A stretch of DNA of 64,000 nt from positions 147,515 through 211,514 of the forward strand of contig NZ_FNVY01000002.1 of NCBI RefSeq assembly GCF_900104595.1, in the 5' to 3' direction. This DNA comes from Enterococcus timonensis (GTDB lineage: Bacteria; Bacillota; Bacilli; Lactobacillales; Enterococcaceae). Numbering within the stretch: the first letter of the stretch is position 1; every line of letters starts with the position of its first letter. The notes under the pieces are model-generated. The model saw only the letters and a list, made by a program, of their open reading frames with translations. It made no database searches and had not been told where the DNA came from. Both the position numbers and the translations under genes were made by a program. Below, piece by piece: positions 10,067-20,138 of this stretch.

Positions 10067-10948
10067 TTGGAAATGTTTCTTCAGCAAGTACTTAACGGTT
10101 TATTTTTAGGAAGTATTTATGCTTTATTGGCATTAGGCTATACGATGGTTTACGGCATTATAAAATTAATCAACTTCGCCCACGGTGAGGTCTACATGAT
10201 TGGCGCATTTTTCGGGCTTTATTTGATTGAAGAATGGCAAGCGAATTTTTTTATTGCTTTAATTGGGGCAATGATTTTTTGTGCTCTATTAGGAATGCTA
10301 ATCGAATTTCTCGCGTATCGTCCATTGCGGCATTCTCCACGAATTACGGTTTTGATTACTGCCATTGGGATTTCTTATTTATTGCAAAATGTTATGATTT
10401 ATTTTTTCACCAGCGCCACGCGACCATTTCCACAAGAAGTGTTACCGAAAAAAGAATGGGCTTTTGCCGGCGTTCAGTTGACGAGTATCCAGTTGACGAT
10501 TTTGTTGACCGCCATTTTCTTAATGATTGCTTTACAAGTGATTGTCAAATATACAAAGATGGGACGGGCGATGCGAGCTGTTTCGGTTGATGAAAAAGCC
10601 GCACAATTAATGGGCATTAATGTCAATCGGACCATTTCTTTCACCTTTGCTTTGGGTTCAGCTTTAGCCGGAGCCGCCGGGGTGTTAATTGGTTTATATT
10701 ATAATTCGGTAGATCCCATGATGGGAGCAATGCCGGGGATTAAAGCCTTTGTCGCGGCCGTTTTTGGTGGAATCGGCATTATCCCTGGAGCCGCCCTTGG
10801 TGGGGTGACAATTGGTTTACTGGAAACTGGCGTAGTAGCTACTAGTTTATCGCCGTTTAAAGATGCGGTGGTTTATTTGATTTTGATTGTTATTTTGTTA
10901 GTTAAGCCGGCTGGTTTATTAGGAAAAAATCGAAAGGAGAAAGTCTAA
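10067..10948 (+). CDS. livH: Branched-chain amino acid ABC transporter permease LivH
   Basis: An integral membrane permease of about 293 residues with eight or so hydrophobic segments. The family motif INFAHGEVYMIGAF lies near the N-terminus and GIKAFVAAVFGGIG near the C-terminus, the latter being the cytoplasmic coupling loop. The start is uncertain: AAGGGG at 10053-10058 sits eight bases before TTG at 10067 and fourteen before ATG at 10073; a GTG at 10058 is too close. I chose TTG. The gene overlaps or abuts livJ, so translation is probably coupled, and its stop overlaps the livM start (TAATG). Confidence 0.88.
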   Translation: MEMFLQQVLNGLFLGSIYALLALGYTMVYGIIKLINFAHGEVYMIGAFFGLYLIEEWQANFFIALIGAMIFCALLGMLIEFLAYRPLRHSPRITVLITAIGISYLLQNVMIYFFTSATRPFPQEVLPKKEWAFAGVQLTSIQLTILLTAIFLMIALQVIVKYTKMGRAMRAVSVDEKAAQLMGINVNRTISFTFALGSALAGAAGVLIGLYYNSVDPMMGAMPGIKAFVAAVFGGIGIIPGAALGGVTIGLLETGVVATSLSPFKDAVVYLILIVILLVKPAGLLGKNRKEKV

Positions 10949-11895
10949 TGAAAAAAAATCTCCGCGTTAATCTTTACTGGTGTGGTCTTTTTCTTTGCGG
11001 TTATCTTCTATTATATATGTTACAAGCGGTAGGTCTCTTTAATCTTTTTTTTGAAAATACCTTCGTTTTTATTGGGATTAATATTATTTTGGCGGTGGGA
11101 CTTAATTTGATTATTGGTTTTTCTGGTCAATTTTCATTGGGTCATGCGGGATTTATGGCGATTGGTGCGTATGGAACGGCGCTTTTTTTGCAACAACACC
11201 AAAATATGACGGGTTTAATTTCTGGTCTAATTATTGGGATGACGTTATCTGGGGCGGTTGCTTTTCTTGTTGGCGGGCCGACCTTACGTTTGAAAGGTGA
11301 TTATTTAGCGATTGCGACTTTGGGTGTTTCAGAAATCATTCGCATCATTATTATTAATTTGCCAACGGTCACTAATGGGGCAGCCGGCATTTTTCAAATT
11401 CCTAATTTAGTGACGTGGCCGATGGTGTATGGGGCGGTGATTGCTAGTACCTTAATTATTGTCAATTTCATCCATTCAGGGACTGGTCTGACAGTCCAAG
11501 CCATTGCCCAAGATGAAATTGCCGCTGAATCGGTAGGAATTAATACGACCCGCTATAAATTAACCGCCTTTGTGATTGGCGCCATAACAGCAGCGCTAGC
11601 AGGTGGGTTATATGCCAGTTACTTACAGACGATCACGCCAAAAGATTTCACCTTTAACAAGAGCATTGATATTTTAATTATTGTCGTCTTTGGCGGAATT
11701 GGCAGCATTACTGGAAGTATCGTAGCGGCGATTGTTTTGGGGATTTTAAATATGTTTTTACAAGACTTTGGTCAGTTGCGGATGATTATTTATGCGCTAG
11801 CTTTAATTATTATGATGCTCTTTAAACCTAATGGCCTTCTAGGAAAGAAAGAATTTTCTTTAGGCCAATTGCTGAAAAAGAAGGTGCGGTCATGA
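10948..11895 (+). CDS. livM: Branched-chain amino acid ABC transporter permease LivM
   Basis: A second permease of 315 residues, the partner of LivH. It shows the family segments LNLIIGFSGQFSLGHAGF and GDYLAIATLGVSEIIR, and the coupling loop IDILIIVVFGGIGSITG. Hydrophobic segments run through almost the whole length. Its ATG overlaps the livH stop by one base after an AAAGGAGAAAG site, and its last bases overlap the livG start (ATGA), so the operon is tightly coupled. Confidence 0.9.
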   Translation: MKKNLRVNLYWCGLFLCGYLLLYMLQAVGLFNLFFENTFVFIGINIILAVGLNLIIGFSGQFSLGHAGFMAIGAYGTALFLQQHQNMTGLISGLIIGMTLSGAVAFLVGGPTLRLKGDYLAIATLGVSEIIRIIIINLPTVTNGAAGIFQIPNLVTWPMVYGAVIASTLIIVNFIHSGTGLTVQAIAQDEIAAESVGINTTRYKLTAFVIGAITAALAGGLYASYLQTITPKDFTFNKSIDILIIVVFGGIGSITGSIVAAIVLGILNMFLQDFGQLRMIIYALALIIMMLFKPNGLLGKKEFSLGQLLKKKVRS

Positions 11896-12653
11896 GTTTA
11901 TTAGAAGTGGAAAAATTAACGAAAAATTTTGGTGGCCTGCAAGCAGTAGCTAATGTTTCTTTAAAAATTCAGCGGCGAGAAATTTTAGGTTTGATTGGAC
12001 CTAATGGCGCTGGGAAAACGACTTTATTTAATTTACTCACCGGCGTCTATGCGCCAACGGAAGGTTTTATTGTCTTTGATGGGCAAAATATTACCAAATC
12101 TAAACCCAATCAAATCGCTAATCTTGGCGTGGGTCGGACCTTTCAAAATATTCGTCTTTTTAATCAATTAACCGTCGCTGAAAATATCGAAGTCGCCTTG
12201 CACCAGCAAAATGCCGACTTACTATCAGAAATTTTCCGACTACCACTTTTTTCTCAACAACAAAAAATACGACAAGAAAAAGTGGCGCAACTACTGGAAT
12301 TTTTCCAGTTAGCAGACTACGCGAATTTACCAGCTAATAGTTTAGCTTATGGCTTGCAACGCCGTTTAGAAATTGCTCGAGCGCTGGCCTCCGCGCCTAA
12401 AATTTTATTTTTGGATGAACCGGCGGCCGGAATGAATCCTAGTGAAACAAAAGAGCTGATGGATTTAATTTTAAAAATTCATGATCAATATCAAATCGCG
12501 ATTGTGTTAATTGAACATGATATGAAACTAGTAATGAACGTTTGCCAGAGAGTTTGTGTTTTGGAATATGGCCGCGTAATTAAAAATGGCACCCCTTATG
12601 AAGTGCAAAATGATCCGCGGGTAATTGCCGCCTACTTAGGAGGGGATGTGTGA
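11892..12653 (+). CDS. livG: Branched-chain amino acid ABC transporter ATP-binding protein LivG
   Basis: A 253-residue ATPase: Walker A GPNGAGKTT (36-44), Q-loop GRTFQNIRLF, a variant signature LAYGLQRRLEIARAL, and Walker B ILFLDEPAAGMNP. The AYGLQRRLE version of the ABC signature and the PAAGMNP stretch are typical of LivG rather than of other importers. The start overlaps the livM stop by four bases. It works with LivF as the heterodimeric motor of the importer. Confidence 0.92.
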   Translation: MSLLEVEKLTKNFGGLQAVANVSLKIQRREILGLIGPNGAGKTTLFNLLTGVYAPTEGFIVFDGQNITKSKPNQIANLGVGRTFQNIRLFNQLTVAENIEVALHQQNADLLSEIFRLPLFSQQQKIRQEKVAQLLEFFQLADYANLPANSLAYGLQRRLEIARALASAPKILFLDEPAAGMNPSETKELMDLILKIHDQYQIAIVLIEHDMKLVMNVCQRVCVLEYGRVIKNGTPYEVQNDPRVIAAYLGGDV

Positions 12654-13348
12654 TGCTAGAAGTTGAAAATTTATCTTTGAATTATGGGGCGATTGAAGCA
12701 GTTAAAGGTGTGAGTTTTCATGTCAAGCAAGGAGAAATCGTCACTTTAATTGGGGCAAATGGTGCTGGAAAGTCTTCAATTTTAAAAAGTTTGTCCGGCT
12801 TATTACCAGTAGCCAACGGGAAAATCACTTACGAAGGAAGCGACCTTAGTAAAATGTCTTCTGTCCAAATTGTCAAAAACGGACTGATCCAAGTGCCAGA
12901 AGGTCGTCATGTGTTCCCGGGATTAACCGTCAAAGAAAATTTAGCGTTAGGTGGTTTTTTGCAAAAAAATAGCGCCCAGGAACTAACAGAAATTTTTGCC
13001 CGGTTTCCAATTTTAAAAGAACGAATCAACCAAGACGCCGCTACATTATCTGGTGGTGAACAACAAATGCTAGCTATGGGGCGGGCATTAATGAGCAAAC
13101 CCCGCTTATTACTATTAGACGAACCTTCCATGGGGTTAGCGCCGCTTTTTATTACAGAAATTTTCCGCATTATTGAAGCCATTCGCAAACAGGGGACGAC
13201 CATTTTATTAGTCGAACAAAATGCTAAGCGCGCTTTAGAAATTGCTGACCGCGCCTATGTTTTAGAAACTGGCCGAGTCGTTTTAGAAGGGGCTGCTAGT
13301 GATTTATTATCTTCAGAAATTGTCAAAAAAGCATACTTAGGAGGATAA
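12653..13348 (+). CDS. livF: Branched-chain amino acid ABC transporter ATP-binding protein LivF
   Basis: A 231-residue ATPase: Walker A GANGAGKSS (34-42), the LivF-type segment VPEGRHVFPGLTV, signature LSGGEQQMLAMGRALM and Walker B LLLLDEPSMGLAP. The ATG at 12653 is seven bases after AGGAGGGG and overlaps the livG stop by one base; a GTG one codon earlier is less likely. It is followed three bases later by the CBS-ACT gene. Confidence 0.92.
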   Translation: MLEVENLSLNYGAIEAVKGVSFHVKQGEIVTLIGANGAGKSSILKSLSGLLPVANGKITYEGSDLSKMSSVQIVKNGLIQVPEGRHVFPGLTVKENLALGGFLQKNSAQELTEIFARFPILKERINQDAATLSGGEQQMLAMGRALMSKPRLLLLDEPSMGLAPLFITEIFRIIEAIRKQGTTILLVEQNAKRALEIADRAYVLETGRVVLEGAASDLLSSEIVKKAYLGG

Positions 13349-13351
13349 AAA

Positions 13352-14002
13352 ATGAGTATTTCAGATTTTATGAGTAGCGACTTAATTACCGTTACTAAAG
13401 AAACCAAAATTTTTGATTGTCTCGATTTAATGAAGGAAAACAATCTTCACCGTTTGCCAGTAGTCGATGGTCAAAAACTCGCCGGCTTAATTACAGAAGG
13501 GGTTATCAATGAGGCCTTACCGTCAACCGCGACTAGTTTGTCCGTTTATGAAGTGAATTATTTACTCAATAAAACAACAGCTGAAGAAATTATGATAAAA
13601 AAACTCGTAACAATTTCCCCAGAGGCGCAGCTAGAAGATGGTATTTATGCTATGCGGCAAAATAGTGTCGGCGTCTTGCCGGTGGTAAAAGAGGATCAGC
13701 TAGTAGGAATGATTACGAATAATGATATTTTTGATGCCTTTTTAAATATTTCTAGCTATTTTGAAACGGGAATGATGGTCACGATTGAAATTAGTCAAGA
13801 TACGCCAGGCGTTTTAGCGCAAATTACCGCCGTCTTAGCTCAGGCAGGATTCTCGATTTTATCACTTCTTGTTTTGCGGAAAGAAAAAACATTAGTCGAA
13901 CTAAGAATGCCAACAACACAAGAAAATAAAGTCAGCCGACTATTAAAAGAGTCCGGCTTTGAAAATATCACCACCCAACTGATAAATCCACCGAAAAAAT
14001 AA
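13352..14002 (+). CDS. CBS-pair and ACT domain protein, last gene of the liv operon
   Basis: A 216-residue soluble protein: CBS domain 1 about residues 1-60 (DFMSSDLITVTKETKIFDC), CBS domain 2 about 75-130 (IMIKKLVTISPEAQLEDG, VGMITNNDIFDAF), and an ACT domain about 140-210 (VTIEISQDTPGVLAQITAVL). CBS pairs bind adenine nucleotides and ACT domains bind amino acids. The layout resembles AcuB-type proteins, but the role is not known. Its start lies three bases after livF, with AGGAGG overlapping the livF end, so it is co-transcribed with the importer. A role in sensing amino acid and nucleotide levels for transport is an inference. IS copy 2 starts 14 bases after the stop. Confidence 0.8.
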   Translation: MSISDFMSSDLITVTKETKIFDCLDLMKENNLHRLPVVDGQKLAGLITEGVINEALPSTATSLSVYEVNYLLNKTTAEEIMIKKLVTISPEAQLEDGIYAMRQNSVGVLPVVKEDQLVGMITNNDIFDAFLNISSYFETGMMVTIEISQDTPGVLAQITAVLAQAGFSILSLLVLRKEKTLVELRMPTTQENKVSRLLKESGFENITTQLINPPKK

Positions 14003-14111
14003 AAAATCTTAACTATCCTGAATAATTCATACATTCTATTCGAATGCTCACAAATCGCTTAACAATAATCAAAACACTCATTTTTCATTTTCACCCATTA
14101 GGTGATGAAAA

Positions 14112-14169
14112 AAGAACTCCGTTCTGTTATGGTAAAGGTGCTTAAACCAACCAAAAGAAAGGAGTTCTT
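14112..14169 (+). promoter_or_regulatory. IS leader hairpin that hides the transposase ribosome binding site
   Basis: AAGAACTCC (14112-14120) is perfectly complementary to GGAGTTCTT (14161-14169), and the second arm includes the end of the AAAGGAG Shine-Dalgarno (14158-14164) four bases before the transposase ATG at 14173. A transcript starting outside the IS would contain both arms and hide the site; one starting inside, after the first arm, would not. The same pair exists in the other two copies. Such sequestration is known for other ISs; here it is inferred from pairing. Confidence 0.6.
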
Positions 14170-14172
14170 CTA

Positions 14173-15483
14173 ATGACTAGTTTACATGACAATCAAATGA
14201 AATTCAATTCAACGATGATAATTTCACACACAGGTGGCTGCTTATCCAGTGATTCAGGGTTAGTTCTAATGAAGGAGTTAATGGATACTCTTCAATTTTC
14301 AAAACTAGCAAAGCATTTCCTTCACATAGAGGACAAGCGCAATTATTATACACATGATAACGTGGAAATATTGGAACAACTTATCTTGCAATTGATTAGT
14401 GGTTATTCGGCTGATTCTTCAGCGAATATTTTAAGACAAGACCCTGTATTTCAAGCCATTTTAGGTAAGAAGCAACTAGCCTCTCAATCTTCACTTTCTC
14501 GTTTTTTTGATCGTTTTATGGAGAAAAATATTCATCAATTGCAAGCGTTAAATCAAGCATTGGTAGATCAAGTACGTTTGATTCGCAATAACACCGAATT
14601 AGTGATTGACATTGATTCCACTCACTCCGATACATTTGGACGTCAAGAACAAACAAATTACAATGCACATTATCAAACCTATGGATATCATCCGCTAGTT
14701 GCCTTTGATGGACTAACTGGTGACTTTTTAAAAGCAGAACTACGTCCAGGAAATCAATACACCTCGAAAGGAATAAAAGCGTTCATTGAACCATTGCTAT
14801 CTCATTATATTGAAGCATTACCTACTACAGATATACTCGTACGTGGTGATAGTGGGTTTGCAACACCAGAGGTGTATGAACCTTGCGAGAATACCAACAG
14901 TCACTACGTCATTCGATTGAAAAATAATAACAAGTTAAGCCAGTTGGCAGAACAATTTGTTCAATACGATGACAATCAAAAATGGGATGAACAAGAGGTA
15001 TATTATTTTTCTTCCTTTTACCAAGCACAATCTTGGTCAAAACCTCGTCGTGTCTGCATACGATCGGTTCGCGAGAGTGGTGAACTTCTCTTTCATCACG
15101 CATTTATTGTGACCAATTTATCCGAAAATGTCTCACCTAAAGTTGTCTTCTCTCTTTATGAAAAACGCGGAACGATGGAAAATTTTATCAAAGAAGCCAA
15201 AACGGGTTTCTTTTTTGACAAGACAGATAGTCCACGTTTTGTAGAAAATCATACGAGAATGATGATAAGCGTTCTTGCTTACAACCTTGTTAATTTTTTA
15301 AAAACGATTGCATTCAAAAAAATAGACCAAGGAATGACTATCCAGACGATTCGTTTACATTTTCTTAAAATTGCTGGAAAACTTGTTCAAACAGCCAGAA
15401 AAATATACCTTAAATTATCAAGCTATCATGTGCAACAAAACGAATTCTATGCAATTTTCAGGCGCCTAAGGCGGTGCCAATAA
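14173..15483 (+). CDS. IS1380-family DDE transposase (copy 2)
   Basis: A 436-residue transposase identical in sequence to the copies at 471-1781 and 40259-41569, with DDE residues Asp146 or Asp148, Asp226 and Glu336. This copy is the only one co-oriented with the upstream gene, so it is exposed to read-through from the liv operon; the RBS-hiding hairpin should limit its translation from that transcript. After the stop, an ACGTTT-AAAG-AAACGT hairpin with a T run (about 15621-15649) may end the transposase mRNA. Confidence 0.95.
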   Translation: MTSLHDNQMKFNSTMIISHTGGCLSSDSGLVLMKELMDTLQFSKLAKHFLHIEDKRNYYTHDNVEILEQLILQLISGYSADSSANILRQDPVFQAILGKKQLASQSSLSRFFDRFMEKNIHQLQALNQALVDQVRLIRNNTELVIDIDSTHSDTFGRQEQTNYNAHYQTYGYHPLVAFDGLTGDFLKAELRPGNQYTSKGIKAFIEPLLSHYIEALPTTDILVRGDSGFATPEVYEPCENTNSHYVIRLKNNNKLSQLAEQFVQYDDNQKWDEQEVYYFSSFYQAQSWSKPRRVCIRSVRESGELLFHHAFIVTNLSENVSPKVVFSLYEKRGTMENFIKEAKTGFFFDKTDSPRFVENHTRMMISVLAYNLVNFLKTIAFKKIDQGMTIQTIRLHFLKIAGKLVQTARKIYLKLSSYHVQQNEFYAIFRRLRRCQ

Positions 15484-15696
15484 ATCCTTCCTAACCTTAG
15501 AAAAAAAGGATGAAAAATCAAAGGGGTGGAGTCTGCCAAAAAACTGAATTGACTTTCACTTTAATAGCAATAGCCAAGAAAAGTAGAACAAAAAATTAAA
15601 TTTTGTTAGAAATAGAGAGAACGTTTAAAGAAACGTCCGTTTTTTTTAAATAACTATTCAAAAAAATTAAGGCTATGAATTATTCAGGACTATTTT

Positions 15697-15746
15697 TCAA
15701 AAAAACAAAATTTTTTCTCTTGCCAGAAAAAGTTTTGTTTTTTTTC
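15697..15746 (+). terminator. Probable liv operon terminator, displaced by IS copy 2
   Basis: AAAACAAAATTTTTTC and GAAAAAGTTTTGTTTT form a long AT-rich stem around TCTTGCCA, followed by a T run. With the IS removed, this hairpin would lie about 20 bases after the CBS-ACT stop codon, the normal place for its terminator. A second, T-poor inverted repeat (TTTTCAAAAAA with TTTTTTGAAAA, about 15771-15810) follows. Confidence 0.6.
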
Positions 15747-15815
15747 TTTTAAGCTGGCTTTCAAAAGTTTTTTTCAAAAAAAACGCACAAGAGCAATCTT
15801 TTTTGAAAATATTTC

Positions 15816-15844
15816 TTGCCAAGCGTCAATATTTTTAGTACAAT
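15816..15844 (+). promoter_or_regulatory. Promoter of the S10-spc-alpha operon
   Basis: TTGCCA at 15816-15821, spacer of 17 bases, TACAAT at 15839-15844. It lies about 165 bases before rpsJ and is the only strong promoter seen ahead of the S10 cluster. Confidence 0.82.
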
Positions 15845-15849
15845 AACAA

Positions 15850-16317
<468 letters not shown>

Positions 16318-16348
16318 TTTTAAAAATTAGAAAAATGGAGGTGTACTC

Positions 16349-16978
16349 ATGACCAAAGGAATCTTAGGGAAAAAAGTAGGAATGACTCAAATCTTTACTG
16401 AAGCTGGCGAATTAATTCCAGTAACTGTAGTCCAAGCAACTCCTAACGTAGTATTACAAGTTAAAACGTTAGAAAACGATGGCTACGAAGCTGTACAATT
16501 AGGTTTTTCAGATCTTCGTGAAGTTTTGTCAAACAAACCTGCGAAAGGTCATGCTGCAAAAGCAAAAACGGCTCCTAAGCGCTTCATTAAAGAATTCAGA
16601 GATGTAGAGCTTGCGGAATACGCTGTTGGAGACGAAGTAAAAGTAGATGTATTTTCTGCTGGCGACATCGTTGATGTTACAGGTAAGTCGAAAGGTAAAG
16701 GATTCCAAGGTGTTATTAAACGCTACGGACAATCTCGCGGGCCAATGGCTCACGGTTCTCGTTACCATCGTCGTCCTGGGTCAATGGGTCCAGTTGCACC
16801 AAACCGCGTCTTTAAAAACAAACACTTAGCCGGTCGGATGGGCGGAGATCGTATTACGATCCAAAACCTTGAAATCGTTCGTGTAGACGTAGATAAAAAT
16901 GTTATTTTAGTTAAAGGAAATATTCCTGGCGCTAAAAAATCTCTTATCACAATTAAATCAGCTGTTAAAGCTAAATAA
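16349..16978 (+). CDS. rplC: 50S ribosomal protein L3
   Basis: L3 (209 residues) is an early-assembly 50S protein whose extension reaches toward the peptidyl transferase centre. It starts [16 protein letters not shown] and contains the extension segment [18 protein letters not shown], with the glutamine-containing [10 protein letters not shown] stretch. It follows rpsJ by 31 bases with an ATGGAGGTG site. Confidence 0.98.
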   Translation: MTKGILGKKVGMTQIFTEAGELIPVTVVQATPNVVLQVKTLENDGYEAVQLGFSDLREVLSNKPAKGHAAKAKTAPKRFIKEFRDVELAEYAVGDEVKVDVFSAGDIVDVTGKSKGKGFQGVIKRYGQSRGPMAHGSRYHRRPGSMGPVAPNRVFKNKHLAGRMGGDRITIQNLEIVRVDVDKNVILVKGNIPGAKKSLITIKSAVKAK

Positions 16979-17003
16979 ACATACAGGAAGGAGGAACTAA
17001 GGA

Positions 17004-17627
17004 ATGCCTAACGTAGCATTATTTAAACAAGACGGTACAAACAATGGCGAAATTAAGTTAAACGACGAAATTTTCGGTATTGAACCTAATGAAAATGTTG
17101 TCTATGATGCCATCATCATGCAACGTGCTTCATTACGCCAAGGAACGCATGCGGTTAAAAATCGCTCAGCAGTTTCCGGTGGTGGACGTAAACCATGGCG
17201 ACAAAAAGGAACTGGTCGGGCACGTCAAGGATCAATTCGCTCCCCACAATGGCGTGGTGGTGGGATTGTCTTCGGACCAACCCCTCGTTCTTACAGCTAC
17301 AAACTTCCAAAAAAAGTTCGTCGCTTAGCTATTAAATCAGTTTTATCTCAAAAAGTTTTAGATGAAAAATTTGTGGCAGTAGACACATTACAATTTACTG
17401 CACCAAAAACAAAAGAATTCAAACAAGTTTTAACAAACTTAGCTGTAGATTCTAAAGTTTTAGTAGTCTTAGAAGGCGGAAATGATTTCGCTGCTTTATC
17501 TGCTCGTAACCTTCCAAACGTTTCTGTCGTTGAATTTGACAATGTAAGTGTATTGGATGTTGTTAGTGCCGATAAATTATTGATTACTCAAGCTGCTCTT
17601 ACTCAACTAGAGGAGGTGCTTGCATAA
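17004..17627 (+). CDS. rplD: 50S ribosomal protein L4
   Basis: L4 (207 residues) lines the polypeptide exit tunnel; its loop [18 protein letters not shown] is intact, with no macrolide-resistance type insertion or deletion visible. In other bacteria L4 binds the S10 leader to repress the operon. A GGAAGGAGG site lies before the ATG, and the stop codon overlaps the rplW start by one base. Confidence 0.98.
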   Translation: MPNVALFKQDGTNNGEIKLNDEIFGIEPNENVVYDAIIMQRASLRQGTHAVKNRSAVSGGGRKPWRQKGTGRARQGSIRSPQWRGGGIVFGPTPRSYSYKLPKKVRRLAIKSVLSQKVLDEKFVAVDTLQFTAPKTKEFKQVLTNLAVDSKVLVVLEGGNDFAALSARNLPNVSVVEFDNVSVLDVVSADKLLITQAALTQLEEVLA

Positions 17628-17917
17628 TGGAATTACTAGACGTCATCAAACGCCCCATCGTCACTGAAGCTTCAATGCTGATCATGGACGACAAAAAATA
17701 TACATTTGAAGTAGATACACGCGCTAATAAAACATTAGTAAAACAAGCTGTTGAAAAAGTTTTTGACGTAAAAGTTGAAAAAGTAAACATCTTAAACGTG
17801 AAACCTAAATTCAAACGTCAAGGTAAATACGATGGATATACACGGAAACGTCGTAAAGCAATTGTTACCTTAACTCAAGATTCAAAACAAATTCAAATTT
17901 TCGAAGCTGCTGAATAA
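17627..17917 (+). CDS. rplW: 50S ribosomal protein L23
   Basis: L23 (96 residues) sits at the tunnel exit and docks trigger factor and SRP. The family segments [11 protein letters not shown] and [20 protein letters not shown] are present, with the C-terminal VTL strand. It overlaps the rplD stop (TAATGG) and uses the GAGGAGGTG inside the rplD end, so translation is coupled. Confidence 0.97.
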   Translation: MELLDVIKRPIVTEASMLIMDDKKYTFEVDTRANKTLVKQAVEKVFDVKVEKVNILNVKPKFKRQGKYDGYTRKRRKAIVTLTQDSKQIQIFEAAE

Positions 17918-17951
17918 GCAGTAAATAAACATAAGTAGGAGGGAAAAAGAC

Positions 17952-18785
17952 GTGGCGATTAAAAAGTACAAACCAACCTCAAACGGTCGTCGTAATATGA
18001 CAGCTTCTGACTTTGCTGAAATTACAACGCAAACGCCAGAAAAAACGTTACTACAACCATTGAGCAAAAACGCCGGCCGGAATAATAACGGACGTATTAC
18101 AGTTCGTCATCAAGGCGGCGGTCACAAACGTCAATACCGTCTCGTAGACTTCAAACGGACTAAAGATGATGTTGTTGCTCTTGTTAAAACTATTGAATAT
18201 GATCCAAACCGTTCAGCAAATATTGCCTTACTTCATTATGAAGATGGTATTAAAGCTTACATTTTAGCCCCTAAAGGATTAGAAGTAGGCATGCACGTTG
18301 TTTCTGGTGTGAATTCTGATATTAAAGTCGGTAATGCATTACCATTAACTAACATTCCAGTAGGTACTGTGATTCATAATATCGAATTAAAACCTGGTAA
18401 AGGTGGACAATTAGTACGGTCTGCTGGAACTAGCGCTCAAGTTTTAGGGAAAGAAGGCAAATATGTCCTCGTTCGTTTAAACTCTGGCGAAGTTCGGATG
18501 ATTTTAGGTACGTGCCGGGCAACAATTGGTTCTGTTGGTAATGAACAACATGAATTAATTAATTTAGGTAAAGCTGGTCGTTCTCGTTGGTTAGGCAAAC
18601 GCCCAACTGTTCGTGGATCAGTAATGAACCCTAACGATCACCCACACGGTGGTGGTGAAGGTAAAGCTCCAGTTGGACGTAAAGCACCTATGACTCCTTG
18701 GGGTAAAGTTGCTATCGGTCTTAAAACTAGAGATACAAAAGCTAAATCCAATAAACTTATTGTGCGTCGTCGTAACGATAAATAA
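17952..18785 (+). CDS. rplB: 50S ribosomal protein L2
   Basis: L2 (277 residues) is needed for subunit joining and peptidyl transferase assembly. It starts with GTG ([14 protein letters not shown]) after AGTAGGAGGG. The C-terminal loop [19 protein letters not shown] carries the histidine conserved for peptidyl transferase activity. Normal length and no irregularity. Confidence 0.98.
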   Translation: MAIKKYKPTSNGRRNMTASDFAEITTQTPEKTLLQPLSKNAGRNNNGRITVRHQGGGHKRQYRLVDFKRTKDDVVALVKTIEYDPNRSANIALLHYEDGIKAYILAPKGLEVGMHVVSGVNSDIKVGNALPLTNIPVGTVIHNIELKPGKGGQLVRSAGTSAQVLGKEGKYVLVRLNSGEVRMILGTCRATIGSVGNEQHELINLGKAGRSRWLGKRPTVRGSVMNPNDHPHGGGEGKAPVGRKAPMTPWGKVAIGLKTRDTKAKSNKLIVRRRNDK

Positions 18786-18815
18786 TAGCAGAGGAAATCT
18801 GAGAGGAGGTTCACC

Positions 18816-19097
18816 ATGGGTCGCAGTTTGAAAAAAGGACCTTTTGCCGATGAGCATTTACTAGTTAAAGTAGCTGCTCAAAAGGATGAACAAAAGAAAA
18901 AAGTTATTAAAACTTGGTCTCGTCGTTCAACAATTTTCCCTAACTTTGTAGGGTTCACAATTGCTGTATATGACGGACGGAAACATGTACCTGTTTATAT
19001 TCAAGAAGATATGGTTGGACATAAATTAGGCGAATTCGCACCAACAAGAACGTATCGCGGTCATACCGGAGACGATAAAAAAACGGCTAAACGCTAA
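18816..19097 (+). CDS. rpsS: 30S ribosomal protein S19
   Basis: S19 (93 residues) is a 30S head protein that forms a complex with S13. It starts [16 protein letters not shown] and ends in the basic tail [16 protein letters not shown]. It follows rplB by 30 bases with a GAGAGGAGG site. Confidence 0.98.
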   Translation: MGRSLKKGPFADEHLLVKVAAQKDEQKKKVIKTWSRRSTIFPNFVGFTIAVYDGRKHVPVYIQEDMVGHKLGEFAPTRTYRGHTGDDKKTAKR

Positions 19098-19117
19098 GAG
19101 CGAGGGGAGGACTTAAT

Positions 19118-19465
19118 ATGGCAGAACAAATTACTTCAGCTAGAGCGACTGCAAATACAGTTCGCACTTCACCTCGCAAAGCTCGGATTACCATTGATCT
19201 AGTTCGAGGAAAAAGCGTAGGCGAAGCTATTTCTATTTTGAAATTCACACCTAACAAAAATGCCGGCATCATCGAAAAAGTTTTGATGTCAGCTATTGCA
19301 AATGCAGAAAACAACTTCGACTTAGATGTTGAAAACTTGTTTGTAAAAGAAGCTTTTGTTAATGAAGGACCAACGATGAAGAGATTCCGCCCACGGGCAA
19401 AAGGATCAGCTTCACCAATTAACAAACGGACAAGTCACATCACAGTTGTCGTATCAGAAAAATAA
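19118..19465 (+). CDS. rplV: 50S ribosomal protein L22
   Basis: L22 (115 residues) lines the exit tunnel with a long beta-hairpin; the hairpin segment [18 protein letters not shown] is unmodified, with no macrolide-type duplication. The start [16 protein letters not shown] follows GAGGGGAGG. It lies 20 bases after rpsS and 13 before rpsC. Confidence 0.98.
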   Translation: MAEQITSARATANTVRTSPRKARITIDLVRGKSVGEAISILKFTPNKNAGIIEKVLMSAIANAENNFDLDVENLFVKEAFVNEGPTMKRFRPRAKGSASPINKRTSHITVVVSEK

Positions 19466-19478
19466 GGAGGGATAAGTA

Positions 19479-20135
19479 GTGGGTCAAAAAGTACATCCAA
19501 TTGGTATGCGCGTCGGCATCATCCGTGACTGGGACGCAAAATGGTATGCCGAAAAAGACTATGCAGATTTCCTACACGAAGATTTACGTATTCGTAAATT
19601 TATCGCAACCAAACTAGCTGATGCCGCTGTGTCCACAGTTGAAATCGAACGTGCCGCAAATCGCGTGAATGTTTCCTTACACACAGCAAAACCTGGTATG
19701 GTTATTGGTAAAGGCGGATCCGAAGTTGAAAATCTTCGTCAAGCTTTAAATAAATTAACAGGCAAAAAAGTTCATATCAATATTATTGAAATTAAAAAAC
19801 CTGATCTTGACGCTAAACTTGTCGGCGAAGGAATTGCTCGTCAATTAGAAAGCCGGGTTGCTTTCCGTCGCGCTCAAAAACAAGCGATCCAACGGACAAT
19901 GCGTTCAGGCGCTCTAGGAATTAAAACTCAAGTTTCTGGTCGTTTAAATGGTGCTGATATTGCTCGTTCAGAAGGTTATTCTGAAGGAACTGTTCCATTG
20001 CATACATTGCGTGCAGATATCGATTATGCATGGGAAGAAGCAGCAACAACTTACGGAAAATTAGGAGTTAAAGTGTGGATTTACCGGGGAGAAATTCTTC
20101 CTGAAAAGAAAAACACTGCGAAAGGAGGGAAATAA
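19479..20135 (+). CDS. rpsC: 30S ribosomal protein S3
   Basis: S3 (218 residues) helps form the mRNA entry tunnel. It starts with GTG ([18 protein letters not shown]) after AAGGAGGG. The KH domain shows the [15 protein letters not shown] loop, and the C-terminal domain has [12 protein letters not shown]. Length is normal. The stop is three bases from rplP. Confidence 0.98.
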   Translation: MGQKVHPIGMRVGIIRDWDAKWYAEKDYADFLHEDLRIRKFIATKLADAAVSTVEIERAANRVNVSLHTAKPGMVIGKGGSEVENLRQALNKLTGKKVHINIIEIKKPDLDAKLVGEGIARQLESRVAFRRAQKQAIQRTMRSGALGIKTQVSGRLNGADIARSEGYSEGTVPLHTLRADIDYAWEEAATTYGKLGVKVWIYRGEILPEKKNTAKGGK

Positions 20136-20138
20136 TCA

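Larger units (their letters stand above)
14017..15688 (+). mobile_element. IS1380-family insertion sequence, copy 2
   Basis: 1672 bp with the same CCTGAATAATTCATA terminal inverted repeats as the other copies and a 5-bp target duplication ACTAT (14012-14016 and 15689-15693). It sits between the CBS-ACT stop codon and an AT-rich hairpin that looks like the original terminator of the liv operon. No terminator lies between the liv genes and the element, so liv transcripts must enter it in the sense direction. The transposase protein is identical to that of the other two copies. Confidence 0.95.

Noticed and set aside
15691..15815. Small gene in the A/T-rich stretch after IS copy 2
   Set aside because: Any frame is short and made of Lys, Asn and Phe runs; the stretch is explained by a terminator hairpin and a second inverted repeat.
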